Positions 1 to 9,081 of a DNA stretch of 64,000 nucleotides are shown here, piece after piece; the stretch's first letter is position 1; every line of letters begins with the position of its first letter. The stretch lies in contig DZAY01000009.1 of the NCBI GenBank assembly GCA_022729735.1, positions 1 to 64,000 on the forward strand, given 5' to 3'. Under the pieces are notes generated by a model. It searched no databases. It was given only the letters and a program-made list of their open reading frames with translations, and had not been told where the DNA came from. The DNA is from Helicobacter cetorum. Its GTDB lineage: Bacteria; Campylobacterota; Campylobacteria; Campylobacterales; DZAY01. The position numbers and the translations under genes are program-made.

Positions 1-794
1 GATAAACTTGAATTATTTGAAGAACTACTATTTTCACTTGAACTATTAGAACTTAAAGAAGATGACGAATTACTACTTTCACTTGAACTGTTTGAAGATA
101 AAGAACTTGAACTATTAATAATCTCTGATGATGAGCTTGACGAACTTGAAGAAGAGCTACTTAATTCACTTGAAGAGCTTGAGCTACTCGAACTCAATGA
201 TGACGAACTTGAACTACTTGAAGAGCTACTTGATGATTGTGTCGTGAAATTTCCTTCGCTAATAGTGCTGTTATTTTCACTTCCATCTTTTGCGACAAAA
301 TAGTAATAATATGTAGTCCCTGCACTAAGTCCAGATATAGAAAACTCTTTTGGAGTATTTGCTGTAACTGCACTACTATTATAATCAACTAAACTTGTAG
401 CAGTGTGATTTATGATTTCTGCTACTGTTGGAGGAGTTGAACTTGTAGTAATTACATAATACAAAGTGCCGTTTTCATTGCTTGTTGCATTTATATCTGC
501 TGTTGAGATTGTGATGTTATTTGATGAGACAGTTCCCAAAGTTGGTGGAGTTGTATCTAATGAACTTCTAACATAAAAAAAACCTAATGTAGTTTTATAA
601 TTTATGCTATTACTATTCCCAACTACTGTCGATTGTCCTATTGCTGTATAACTTTTGTAGTTTGTAGAAGTTGTAAGAGTGCCTCCATTATCAAAGCTAC
701 TATTAATTAGTTTATAATTTGCACTTTGAGTTCCTGCCATTAGACATGAGGAGAGTATAATTGATATACTCCCAAATTTTATTATATTTTTCAT
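1..794 (-). CDS. secreted Ser-rich protein with FN3-like domain, partial (3' end off the window)
   Basis: An open frame starts at ATG 794-792 and stays open to base 1, so the C-terminus is missing (264 codons visible). A start-proximal AAGG ribosome site precedes it and it lies 11 bases after the broken gene upstream, suggesting one transcript. The N-terminus (MKNIIKFGSISIILSSCLMA) looks like a signal peptide; a Cys at 17 could also fit a weak lipobox. Residues about 85-185 resemble a fibronectin-type-III-like unit (DTTPPTLG at its start, ISGLSAGTTYYYYFVAKDGS near its end). From about residue 190 to the window edge the chain is almost only Ser with scattered Leu, Asn and Glu, a low-complexity linker typical of large surface or secreted proteins. 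Function is unknown. Confidence 0.8.
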   Translation of the reverse strand, partial: MKNIIKFGSISIILSSCLMAGTQSANYKLINSSFDNGGTLTTSTNYKSYTAIGQSTVVGNSNSINYKTTLGFFYVRSSLDTTPPTLGTVSSNNITISTADINATSNENGTLYYVITTSSTPPTVAEIINHTATSLVDYNSSAVTANTPKEFSISGLSAGTTYYYYFVAKDGSENNSTISEGNFTTQSSSSSSSSSSSSSLSSSSSSSSSELSSSSSSSSSSSSEIINSSSSLSSNSSSESSNSSSSLSSNSSSENSSSSNNSSL

Positions 795-805
795 TTTTTA
801 CCTTA

Positions 806-1876
806 TTAGTCTTTCATACATCTGACGGTCACTGCAGCCATATGGCTATTTGATTGTATAGAAAATGATGTAAAATTATTAAAAATTTGATATTTATTAT
901 CTGCTGTCAAATCTGAACACCAATATGCCATATAGTCTTGAGTTACAGAACCATCCCACTTTCTCCATCCACTTTGTGCAAATTTTAGTTTTGTAATATT
1001 TCCTGTTGATAACAAGGCTGACCACTCTTTTTTTGTAGGAACATGGTAACCAGTAGGACATACATTAGCTGTCCAATTTATAGGTGTAGCTGTTGTCCAT
1101 AATACACCCATAGCTGAAGTAGTAATAAATTTACCACCATTATCTGCTGTCCAAGTTGTAGCTTGTGTTGCTGTTGTAGTTTATGTTCTACTTTCATGCC
1201 CATCTGCTTCTCTATTAAACTGAAATAAATCGCCTTTACATGAACTATTCGCATCTGCATGATACTCACAAGGGGCAGAAGCTCCTATATCTCTATCAAG
1301 CCATATTGTTTTTGTACCTTGATGATAAACCTCATTATATGTTTTGCCATTAAATGAAATACCTGTTATTAAAGTAGGTGTTGCTTCCATGCCATTTAGT
1401 GTCCAATTTTCGATAAGCTTTTTTACATTTGCCAATGTCAGTGGGGATTCATCAGAATTTGATGTAGCAGAAAGAGTTGTTACATTTAAGTCAGCTTGTG
1501 CAACTGGCTTGAAAATATTTGCATAAGCAACATTTGTAATCGCAATTCGTGGAGACATTTCGCCATCACCATCAACATTTATACCCAAATAGTATTGTTT
1601 GTCAAATTTCATAGTAGTTAAATCAAAAGGTGTAGTATCACCAAAAATATTACTATAAACACCATTTGTAATAGTTATATTTTTTGTTTCTGTCCAAAGA
1701 GCCGTACCACCAGTTGCAACATCATAAATTTTAAAAGTAATACTTTTTGTAGCACTGATTGGAGTATCACTCGCATTTGTTAAATAACCTTGAAAGTTAA
1801 TTGTAGCAGGTTCTGCACCATATAAAGCCGAAGCAACTAAAACTGAAAGCCCCAATTTTTTAACTAAATTTACCAT
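806..1876 (-). pseudogene. secreted FISUMP-domain protein interrupted by an in-frame TAA
   Basis: The same frame is open from ATG 1876 to TAA at 1183-1181, then continues without another stop to TAA 808-806 (357 codons). Residues 1-20 form a signal peptide. Residues about 21-125 resemble the tail-fibre-like module of bacterial secreted proteins (INFQGYLTNASDTPIS, GGTALWTETKN, YLGINVDGDGEMSPR). Residues from about 165 onward match the FISUMP family (WLDRDIGAS, CPTGYHVPTKKEWSALLS, MAYWCSD, AAVTVRCMKD). The stop at codon 232 lies inside FISUMP and homology resumes immediately after it, so this is a nonsense mutation, a sequencing error, or readthrough; decay is the simplest reading. An AAAGGA ribosome site precedes the ATG. 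It lies 11 bases upstream of the Ser-rich gene. Confidence 0.8.
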
Positions 1877-1964
1877 TTTTTTTCCTTTATAAAATATCTA
1901 ATCTAATTATATATTATTACTATGATTTTAGTAAATATAATATTTGTAATTTGTTACTTTTCAC

Positions 1965-1998
1965 TTAGAAAATAGATAAAAAAATTAGAAAATAGATA
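1965..1998. promoter_or_regulatory. 14-bp direct repeat with 20-bp period upstream of the FISUMP gene
   Basis: TTAGAAAATAGATA occurs exactly at 1965-1978 and again at 1985-1998, so the copies sit on the same helix face two turns apart, about 90-120 bp upstream of the 1876 start. This is the geometry of a tandem operator, but the region is very AT-rich and no regulator can be assigned. The rest of 1877-2115 shows no gene or other structure that I can support. Confidence 0.3.
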
Positions 1999-2115
1999 AT
2001 TATTGTATTTATTAATAGTATTAATCAAAAGTCATATAAGTATTTATATATCATCAAATATAGTAGTAAATTTAATTTATTTCCAAATATGGCATATTCT
2101 GAAGATATTAATAGT

Positions 2116-2259
2116 TTATAAAAGTGTAAAAATTATGAAAAATTTTACTAAACTATTTTTCAATTCTTCAATTTCTTTGATAGTTAAATCAGTAATAAAA
2201 CTTATATTTTCACCTTTAGAAATTAATTTTTTTGCTATTTCAAATTTTGCTATTTTCAT
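2116..2259 (-). pseudogene. C-terminal remnant of an Rpn/PD-(D/E)XK transposase-like nuclease
   Basis: The minus-strand frame reads KMKIAKFEIAKKLISKGE followed by SFITDLTIKEIEELK. This matches the characteristic C-terminal tail of Rpn-family recombination-promoting nucleases (IA..L...G.....I...TGL...EI..L). Nothing of the catalytic N-terminal domain is present upstream; that DNA now codes for the end of the neighbouring kinase gene, which overlaps by about 20 bases. It is therefore a scrap left by an older mobile element or deletion. Identification rests on one short motif. Confidence 0.45.
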
Positions 2260-3922
2260 TTTTGAGCATAATAATAAATTCTGTTTTGTTTTTACTGCTT
2301 TCAATTAAAAGCTCACCATTTAAATAATGTTCTATCAAAATTTTACATATATAAAGACTAAGTCCGATACCTTTTTTTGAAAATTTAGTAGTAAAATATG
2401 GTTCATAAACTTTATCTTGTATATATTTATCAATTCCACTACCATTATCACAAATTTTAATTAAAATATTATTTTTATATTTTATTAATATAATTTTAAT
2501 CTCTTTATCTATCTTATCTATTTTTAAAAGAGCTTCTTTTGCATTTACCAATATATAGTATATTACTTGTTGTAGCTCATTTAAATAGTTATAGATTTTA
2601 AAATCTTCATCTATTTCTATTGATAAATTAATATTATTCTGAACTAAACTATTACGAAGTAAATCTAATGTATCAAATACTATTTTAGATATATAAAACT
2701 CCTGTTTTTCTCTATCAGCTTTAAAAAAATTACTAAATTTATTTATTATTTCAGATAAATATTTAGTTTCTGTTTCTATTAATGATACAGTTTGATTAAT
2801 ATTTTCATCACTTATACCAATAGCTTTTAATCTTAATTTAATTCCCATACTGCCCATTGAAATAATTGTAAGTGGTTGTTTCCATTGATTAGCTATATTA
2901 ATTAATAACTCATTTATAATATCTGTTTTTGCATTTTTTATAAAAAGTGTTTGAAGCTCTTTTATTTCACATATTTTATTTTGTAATTCTAAATTAATTT
3001 TGGTCAATTGCTGATTTTTATTTGATAACTCTTTTAAAATATCGCTATTTATATTTTGATAACTATCTCGTGATAATTTTGTTTGTTCATAAAGTAGTAA
3101 AATTGTCAAAGCATCACTTAATCTTAAACCAATTTCTTTAAATAGCTCAATTTCATCTTCATTCCAAACTCTTTCATATGAGCATTGGTGCATTCCAAAA
3201 CCCCAATAATTATCAATTTGAGGTTTAATTTTATATACCAATCCACTTTGTGGAGGAATAAAGTCACTGTTTGCTAAATTTTCACTATATGATTTTACAT
3301 CACTTAAGAATGATTTATTAAAGTAATACGGCTTTTGAGCTTCTAATACTGATTTAAAAAATAGATACTGTTTATTAGTCATTTCAATATCTATATTTAA
3401 TGCACAAGCACCAGCATACCTATTTTTTGTTACTTCATAAGGAATTCTAAAACTTTTAACTTCAATGTCTAAAGGATATAGTAAAAAAACTCTATCACAA
3501 TCAAATATTTTTAAAGTTTTTTCAAGCACTTTTTTGATTAATTCTTTAGAATTTTGAGTCTGTTGCATAATTTGTGATATATCTTTAATATTTTCCAAAA
3601 AATCTATCTTTTTTTTGACTAAATTTTTAAACGATATTAATTTATATCCCAATCCATAACTGTTTTCTATAATATCATATGATAATTTTTTTCTTAAGTT
3701 TTTAACTAAATTTCTAATTACATATGTAGAAGTAACATTTGTTTCAGACCATACATAACTAATGATTTCAGTATCTGAAAATAGTTTATTTGGAGAAGAA
3801 ATCAATAATTCTAAAAAACTTGTTTCATTACGAGTTAGTTTTATTTCTCTATTATTATAAGAGACTCTTTTACTTTCAAAAGACCAAAACATATTTGGTG
3901 CTATTTCATATTTTTTATTCAT
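2240..3922 (-). CDS. winged-helix / GAF / histidine-kinase-like protein lacking the phospho-acceptor His
   Basis: This 560-residue soluble protein begins with an OmpR-type winged helix (about 15-95, including SDTEIISYVWSE and IENSYGLGYKLI). A GAF-like sensor follows (about 110-280, ending VWNEDEIELFKEIGLRLSDAL), then a coiled coil (about 285-335), a HisKA-like helix pair, and an HATPase domain (about 435-555) with N-box (YILVNAKEAL), G1 (CDNGSGI) and G2 (KGIGLSLYI) motifs. The H-box reads ANQWKQPL where the adjacent kinase has AHQWRQPL: Asn345, codon AAT at 2890-2888, replaces His. It therefore probably cannot autophosphorylate in the usual way and may be a sensor-controlled DNA-binding protein. 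No membrane segment is seen. It has its own promoter-like motif (3956-3989). Confidence 0.85.
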   Translation of the reverse strand: MNKKYEIAPNMFWSFESKRVSYNNREIKLTRNETSFLELLISSPNKLFSDTEIISYVWSETNVTSTYVIRNLVKNLRKKLSYDIIENSYGLGYKLISFKNLVKKKIDFLENIKDISQIMQQTQNSKELIKKVLEKTLKIFDCDRVFLLYPLDIEVKSFRIPYEVTKNRYAGACALNIDIEMTNKQYLFFKSVLEAQKPYYFNKSFLSDVKSYSENLANSDFIPPQSGLVYKIKPQIDNYWGFGMHQCSYERVWNEDEIELFKEIGLRLSDALTILLLYEQTKLSRDSYQNINSDILKELSNKNQQLTKINLELQNKICEIKELQTLFIKNAKTDIINELLINIANQWKQPLTIISMGSMGIKLRLKAIGISDENINQTVSLIETETKYLSEIINKFSNFFKADREKQEFYISKIVFDTLDLLRNSLVQNNINLSIEIDEDFKIYNYLNELQQVIYYILVNAKEALLKIDKIDKEIKIILIKYKNNILIKICDNGSGIDKYIQDKVYEPYFTTKFSKKGIGLSLYICKILIEHYLNGELLIESSKNKTEFIIMLKNENSKI

Positions 3923-3955
3923 TTTTTTCCATATTTGTTAGAAATAGTTAGCCAT

Positions 3956-3989
3956 ATTATAAATAATAAAAGTATTAAAAAAGTGTAAA
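3956..3989 (-). promoter_or_regulatory. promoter with tandem ACTTTT operator, copy 1 (kinase-like gene)
   Basis: Read on the minus strand, TTTACACTTTTTT is followed by ATACTTTTAT and then TATAAT at 3961-3956. The plus-strand block at 3968-3989 differs at one base of 22 from 7701-7722 and lies at the same 12-base offset from the -10-like hexamer. The two ACTTTT halves are about 10-11 bases apart, the usual spacing of OmpR-type winged-helix sites. It precedes the 3922 start by about 35 bases. Confidence 0.5.
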
Positions 3990-3996
3990 AAAAGTG

Positions 3997-5718
3997 TTAA
4001 ATTGGGATTTCTAATTTAAAAGTAGCTCCAAAATTATTATTAAAAGCACTTAATTTACCATTCATATTTTTTTCTATTAATATTTTTGCCATATAAAGAC
4101 TATTTCCAACACCTTGAGATGGAAATTTAGTGGTGAAATATGGTTCAAAAAGTTTATCAAAAGCTTTTGCTTCAATGCCACCACCATTATCTGATATATT
4201 AATTAATATACTTTTTTCTAAAGTTTCTATCTCTATTGTGATTTTACCTTCTACTATTTTGTGTAGTTCTACACTATTTAAAATAGCATCTTTTGAGTTT
4301 AATACTATATTTAAAATTATGTGTTCAAACTCTCTTTTATAGCCTAAAATCATGATTTTATTTTTATCAATAAAATCCTTATTATCTCTAAATAGCTCAA
4401 TTTCAACACTATTTATTATCACTTCATATTTGATTGAACTTTTATTAAACTCATCAAAAGTTAATATAATAATATTAAATATAGATTCTATTAAATTAAA
4501 CATCTCTTTATCTCTTGATGGCTTAAAAAAGTTACTAAAGTTTGTGATTGTTTGAGATAAAAATTTTACCTCTTGCATAACTATATCTTCCATTTGTATA
4601 ATATCACTCTCTATCAATTCACCATCTTGAAATTTAACACTAATATTTTGGACTTCCAGTCCTATAATATTTAATGGTTGTCTCCATTGATGTGCTAATG
4701 CACTCATCATTTCTGCCATAGATAAAATTTTTGACTGTTGAATTAATATTCTTTCCTGTTCTAACCTTTTTGAAACTTCATTTTTTACTCTATTTTCTAA
4801 CTCTAATTTATATTCGTTCTCTTTTTTTATCTCATTTTTAAGTCTATTTAATATTGGTTTTGAAAGAAGATATATTGCAATAGTCCCAAATATTAAGATT
4901 AAAATAACCAAAATAAGTAATCTAACTATTTGATTATTAATAATGGAGTATAAGGACTCTTTTGAAACTAAAGTTAGAATTGTTAAATTTGTATCTTGTA
5001 TTTGATTTAACTCTATTATAGAGTTTGAAAACTCTTTTATATTTCTATTATCTATTAATATTTCACTTTTTTTTAAATCAATCATGTAGCTATTAATAAC
5101 AGATTTAAAAATAGTATCTTGAAAATATCCTATATATGTTTTTAAATTATCACTATTATAACTATTTATCATATGAATTAATTCAGAACCATCAAAAAAT
5201 ACAACATCATAACCAACCATAGCACCATCTCGTCCAATAATTGGCATATTTACTATCACAGTTATTAGCTCATTTACATTTTCTAATGTTATAAAAACTT
5301 TTTTACTTTTTATAATATTAGGTGATGATATTCCAACATTTGAAACTAATATATCATTAATATTAAATCTCATAATACCTAATATTTTAGGTGATAAATT
5401 AAGAGCATCTGTCAAAATATAATCAATTTCACTTTTAGCTTTTTCTAAAGATATAATCTTATTATTAAACTCAATTAATAGTTCTCTGGCTTTTGTTCTG
5501 CTTGTAATTTGTAAAGCTGTTGATTTTAACTCTTCAAAATATATTTCAATATTTGTAGTTTTTAACTGATTTGTAAAATTGAACTCAACATTTTTATCAT
5601 TTTTTAACTCTAAATATAGAGGTAAAAATATTGTAGTAGCAATTATGATGCTAATTGATAGCATCATATAAATTGCTTTATAATATAAATTTTTTTGTAA
5701 TTTTTCTACTTCTGACAC
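3997..5718 (-). CDS. membrane sensor histidine kinase
   Basis: This is a 573-residue orthodox sensor kinase. A transmembrane helix lies near residues 14-34, a roughly 230-residue periplasmic sensor region follows, and a second helix lies at about 266-290 (LLILVILILIFGTIAIYLL). Then come a coiled coil, a HisKA domain with H-box LAHQWRQPLN (His343, codon at 4692-4690), and an HATPase domain with SDNGGGI and QGVGNSLYMAKIL. The start is GTG, three bases after the chemoreceptor stop, so the two are co-transcribed and probably sense related signals. No cognate response regulator lies directly in this operon; the next gene carries a winged helix but no receiver domain. Confidence 0.9.
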   Translation of the reverse strand: MSEVEKLQKNLYYKAIYMMLSISIIIATTIFLPLYLELKNDKNVEFNFTNQLKTTNIEIYFEELKSTALQITSRTKARELLIEFNNKIISLEKAKSEIDYILTDALNLSPKILGIMRFNINDILVSNVGISSPNIIKSKKVFITLENVNELITVIVNMPIIGRDGAMVGYDVVFFDGSELIHMINSYNSDNLKTYIGYFQDTIFKSVINSYMIDLKKSEILIDNRNIKEFSNSIIELNQIQDTNLTILTLVSKESLYSIINNQIVRLLILVILILIFGTIAIYLLSKPILNRLKNEIKKENEYKLELENRVKNEVSKRLEQERILIQQSKILSMAEMMSALAHQWRQPLNIIGLEVQNISVKFQDGELIESDIIQMEDIVMQEVKFLSQTITNFSNFFKPSRDKEMFNLIESIFNIIILTFDEFNKSSIKYEVIINSVEIELFRDNKDFIDKNKIMILGYKREFEHIILNIVLNSKDAILNSVELHKIVEGKITIEIETLEKSILINISDNGGGIEAKAFDKLFEPYFTTKFPSQGVGNSLYMAKILIEKNMNGKLSAFNNNFGATFKLEIPI

Positions 5719-5721
5719 TTT

Positions 5722-7659
5722 TTAGACTTTAAATTTATTTAAATCATTATCCAAGTCTTTTACACTATGCTCCAACTCTTTTGCAGAGTTATTAATTGAA
5801 CTGATGTTTTCACTATTTTTTGTTGATAATTGATTTAAATTCTCAATTCCTTTTACAATATCAACATTTTTAATTGTAATAATTTTCATACTTGAATTTA
5901 TCCTTTGAGTATTTTCTACTGCAATATTCATAACTTCAACACTTGAATTTAAAACTTTTTGAATATCATCAATTTCACTTGTCAATTCATTAATATTTTT
6001 GGAATTTTCTTGCATATTCTGACTTGCATCACCAATAGATTGAACTACTACATTTATTGTCGAATCTATTTCAATCAAACTTTTTTGAGTTCTCTCTGCC
6101 AACTTCCTAACTTCATCAGCAACAACAGCAAAACCTCTTCCATGCTCTCCAGCTCTTGCTGCCTCAATTGCTGCATTTAGTGCTAATAAATTTGTTTGGT
6201 CTGCTATATCTCTAATGATATTTAATATCTCTTTGATTTGATTAGCTTCATCATTTAATTGCATTAATCTAAGTGCTAAATCTTGCTCTTTTTGTGCATC
6301 ATTATTGATTATTCTTGAAATATTATTGATTTTACTCTCAAGCTCACTTAAACTATAACTTGCCTTTTTAGCATTAGATGCTGTATTTTCAACCTCTTTT
6401 TCACTATTATTTAAAATAGAAGAGTTTTCTTGTAAAGTTGTTGTAAAAACTTTTAAAGTCTCAATCTGTTTATCTATTCTACTATTAACATCTTTTGTAG
6501 TATCTGTTAAACTTATACTAATTCCCATAGCATGAGAAAATGACTCTTTTGCATTTAAAATCAAACTTCTAATTTCTGATAAAAACTTATTTATACCATG
6601 TGCAATTTGTGCTATTTCATCATTTGTTGTTATATTAAGTTTTGTTGTTAAATCAAGATTATTAATTATCTCTTTAATTTTATTAAGAGGTGTAATTATT
6701 ACATAATTTACCAAAACACCTGTAGATAAAGCTTGTAAAAAAATCAAAGCTACAATCAATCCAAAAATAAAATATAACATTTTTTCAGACTTTTTGATAG
6801 ATAAATATGTATAATCCAAACTTTCACCTATCAAATAGATACCTAAAGTTTGACCACTAAAATCTTTAATATTTTCATAAGTATAAATATAGTTTTCGCT
6901 AATTAAATAACCATCTTTTTTTAACTTTTCTAAATCTATAATTTTTGCATCTTCTAAAAACTCTTTTGTATATGTTGGTTGATCAACAATAAAATCTGCT
7001 ACTTTTTGACTCTCTTCAACCCATTTTGCAAGTTGAGCATACTTTTTATCCATCAAAAACAGAATTTCTTTATTAGCAGTTTTAAAATTTTGATAAATTG
7101 AGTCAAGTTTATCTATAAATTCAATTGAACCAATATATTCACCATCTCTTATAATTGGTGCAACACCTCTTAATGTAATTCCAATTTGTCCAAGCTCTAT
7201 TGCAGAAAGTGGCTTAAGAGAACTTTTTACCTCTTTTATTGTCATTCTAAAAGCACTAATATCATCACCAAACTTATCAGGTTTCCAATCTCTCAAAAAA
7301 GATTTAATATCTTTTGTATGAATTTGAATTTTTGGGTCTTTATAACTTGTATAACTTTGAAAACCACTCTTAATATCTTTTAAAATCTTCAAAGACTCTA
7401 GCCTATTTTCACTATAAAGAGTATCAACAATAGCTCTGTTTTTACTCATACTCATAGCATTTATAAGTGCCAACTCATTTTTGATAGCAAGTCGCTCTTT
7501 TAAAAGAGTTTTCAAATCAGCTACACTCTGATTAATCTGCTCACTTTTTAAATTGTTTAATGTAAAATTTACATAAACCAAAGGAATAATTATCAATATT
7601 AATCCCAAAATAACCATTGGAAAAAGCAACTTCTTTTTGATAGAGTTAAATTTACTCAT
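5722..7659 (-). CDS. methyl-accepting chemotaxis protein with periplasmic Cache-like sensor
   Basis: The chemoreceptor signals ligand state to CheA/CheW at the inner membrane. TM1 lies near residues 10-30, followed by a long periplasmic sensor of double-Cache type (about 35-285), TM2 ([18 protein letters not shown] and following), a HAMP-like segment ([15 protein letters not shown]), and the cytoplasmic coiled coil. The highly conserved hairpin tip reads [20 protein letters not shown] followed by [20 protein letters not shown]. The ATG at 7659 is chosen over an in-frame GTG at 7668 because AAAGG sits eight bases before the ATG and overlaps the GTG. It heads an operon with the kinase downstream. 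Confidence 0.95.
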   Translation of the reverse strand: MSKFNSIKKKLLFPMVILGLILIIIPLVYVNFTLNNLKSEQINQSVADLKTLLKERLAIKNELALINAMSMSKNRAIVDTLYSENRLESLKILKDIKSGFQSYTSYKDPKIQIHTKDIKSFLRDWKPDKFGDDISAFRMTIKEVKSSLKPLSAIELGQIGITLRGVAPIIRDGEYIGSIEFIDKLDSIYQNFKTANKEILFLMDKKYAQLAKWVEESQKVADFIVDQPTYTKEFLEDAKIIDLEKLKKDGYLISENYIYTYENIKDFSGQTLGIYLIGESLDYTYLSIKKSEKMLYFIFGLIVALIFLQALSTGVLVNYVIITPLNKIKEIINNLDLTTKLNITTNDEIAQIAHGINKFLSEIRSLILNAKESFSHAMGISISLTDTTKDVNSRIDKQIETLKVFTTTLQENSSILNNSEKEVENTASNAKKASYSLSELESKINNISRIINNDAQKEQDLALRLMQLNDEANQIKEILNIIRDIADQTNLLALNAAIEAARAGEHGRGFAVVADEVRKLAERTQKSLIEIDSTINVVVQSIGDASQNMQENSKNINELTSEIDDIQKVLNSSVEVMNIAVENTQRINSSMKIITIKNVDIVKGIENLNQLSTKNSENISSINNSAKELEHSVKDLDNDLNKFKV

Positions 7660-7688
7660 TTTATACACCTTTAAATATAAGTTGCACT

Positions 7689-7722
7689 ATTATAGTTTAT
7701 AAAAGTATCAAAAAAGTGTAAA
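7689..7722 (-). promoter_or_regulatory. promoter with tandem ACTTTT operator, copy 2 (chemoreceptor operon)
   Basis: On the minus strand TTTACACTTTTTT, GATACTTTTATAAAC and TATAAT (7694-7689) follow one another about 30 bases upstream of the 7659 start. The 22-bp block at 7701-7722 matches 3968-3989 with one difference and at the same offset from TATAAT. A shortened relative lies at 2111-2130, sharing the 15-mer ATAGTTTATAAAAGT with 7692-7706. A shared regulator of both transcripts is inferred. Confidence 0.5.
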
Positions 7723-7832
7723 TTTTATAATTTAGTTAATTTAAGTTATTTAAATAAATTGTAAAATATTCTATTTTTAGATAAAATATTCTCTAATTTT
7801 TAAAATTTAAATAATAAAAGTAAGGTGAAATT

Positions 7833-8288
7833 ATGTTTAATATTGTGTTAGTTGAGCCACAAATACCACCAAATACAGGCACTATTGGAAGATTGTGTGT
7901 AGCTACAAACTCAGCTCTACATTTAGTAAAGCCTTTGGGATTTTCTATTGATGACAAAAGTCTTAAAAGAGCAGGTCTTGATTATTGGGAATTTTTAGAT
8001 TTAAGAATTTATGAAAATTTAGATGAGTTTTTAGAAAAAAATAGAGTTAATGAACGACACTTTTTTGCAACAACAAAAAGTGATAAATATTACTTTAAAG
8101 TCAAATTACAAAAAGGTGATTTTATCTATTTTGGAAGAGAAGATGGTGGATTGCCAGAGAAGCTAATGGAAAAAATGCCAGAAAATAAGATTACAATTCC
8201 AATGTTTAGTGAAAAGATTAGAAGTATAAATTTAGCAACAGCAGTATCAATTATTCTTTATGATGGAATTAGAGTTAATTTAGAGTAG
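7833..8288 (+). CDS. trmL: tRNA (cytidine/uridine-34 2'-O)-methyltransferase
   Basis: TrmL is a small SPOUT-fold methyltransferase that methylates the ribose of the wobble nucleotide in certain tRNA-Leu species, using S-adenosylmethionine. The 151-residue length is typical. Family motifs are visible: VEPQIPPNTGTIGRLC at the N-terminus, FGREDGGLPE in the middle, and IPM...IRSINLATAVSIILYDG forming the knotted cofactor site. An AAGGTG ribosome site precedes ATG 7833. Its 3' end overlaps the convergent HDOD gene by 14 bases. Confidence 0.95.
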   Translation: MFNIVLVEPQIPPNTGTIGRLCVATNSALHLVKPLGFSIDDKSLKRAGLDYWEFLDLRIYENLDEFLEKNRVNERHFFATTKSDKYYFKVKLQKGDFIYFGREDGGLPEKLMEKMPENKITIPMFSEKIRSINLATAVSIILYDGIRVNLE

Positions 8289-9081
8289 TTTTTTTGAGAA
8301 ACTCTTTTAACACACTCTTAAATAGTTCAACATCAAATCCATATAGTTTGCATAGTTCCAAAGCACTTTCAATTCCATTTTCATCTATTTTTGAGTTAAG
8401 ACTAATTAATTTTAATATTAATTTCACTGCTGAAAGCTCTTTTGTGATAAAACAGCTACAAACTTCATCTTTATAATCAATTTGATTTATAATATTAATT
8501 AGTGATTTATCAAACTTCCACTGCTTAAATATAGAACCACTTAACTCATAGCTACTATATCCCAAAAGCTCTCGTTCAACATCACAAAATGCAATAGTTT
8601 CTGACAAATCCATAAATCTGTTTGTAATCCCTTTTTTTTCAATCTCTTGAGCAATTACGATTTTACCAATCTCACATAAAAATAGTGCTTGTGATATTAA
8701 ATCTGTCATATTTTTATCTATTTTACTATACCATCTATTTGCAAATAGACTTCTTGAAATAGCTCCATTTATAAATTGTTCTTCTGTAATTTTGTAAATA
8801 TTTAGCTTTATTTTAAAACTACTTTTAATAACAGACGAGACAACAAATCCAAATATTGTTGAAAGTCCAAACAGAGCAACTGCTGTATTTATATTTGTAA
8901 TTTCTTGACTATGTCCATAAATTGGAGAGTTTGCATATCTTAATATATTTGCCATAAGTAGTGGGTCTCGCTCTATGATTTTAGATACATCAAAGAGAGA
9001 ACTATTTGGATTTGCACAAACTTGCTGAATCTCTACAACCGTGCCACTTAATGGTGGTAAAACAATATTTTGTATATTCAT
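8275..9081 (-). CDS. HDOD-domain signalling protein
   Basis: This 268-residue protein is a single HDOD domain, an HD-like fold that generally lacks phosphodiesterase residues and is found in signalling proteins. Recognisable segments are LPPLSGTVVEIQQVCANPNS, IIERDPLLMANILRYANSP and INTAVALFGLSTIFGFVVS. Its ATG overlaps the stop of the response regulator (TAATG), so translation is coupled and it probably acts in or downstream of that two-component pathway. No output activity can be read from the sequence. Confidence 0.88.
   Translation of the reverse strand: MNIQNIVLPPLSGTVVEIQQVCANPNSSLFDVSKIIERDPLLMANILRYANSPIYGHSQEITNINTAVALFGLSTIFGFVVSSVIKSSFKIKLNIYKITEEQFINGAISRSLFANRWYSKIDKNMTDLISQALFLCEIGKIVIAQEIEKKGITNRFMDLSETIAFCDVERELLGYSSYELSGSIFKQWKFDKSLINIINQIDYKDEVCSCFITKELSAVKLILKLISLNSKIDENGIESALELCKLYGFDVELFKSVLKEFLKKTTLN

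Noticed and set aside
1-240. Apparent short tandem repeats at the left edge, possibly a CRISPR or satellite array
   Set aside because: There are no uniform repeats and spacers; the pattern comes from Ser codons in a coding frame.
1181-1183. In-frame TAA as evidence of stop-codon reassignment
   Set aside because: TAA, TAG and TGA all end other well-defined genes in the window, so the code is standard.
2003-2308. Plus-strand frame of 101 codons across the kinase 3' end
   Set aside because: Ile/Phe-rich, no ribosome site, and it runs antisense to the kinase end and the Rpn remnant.
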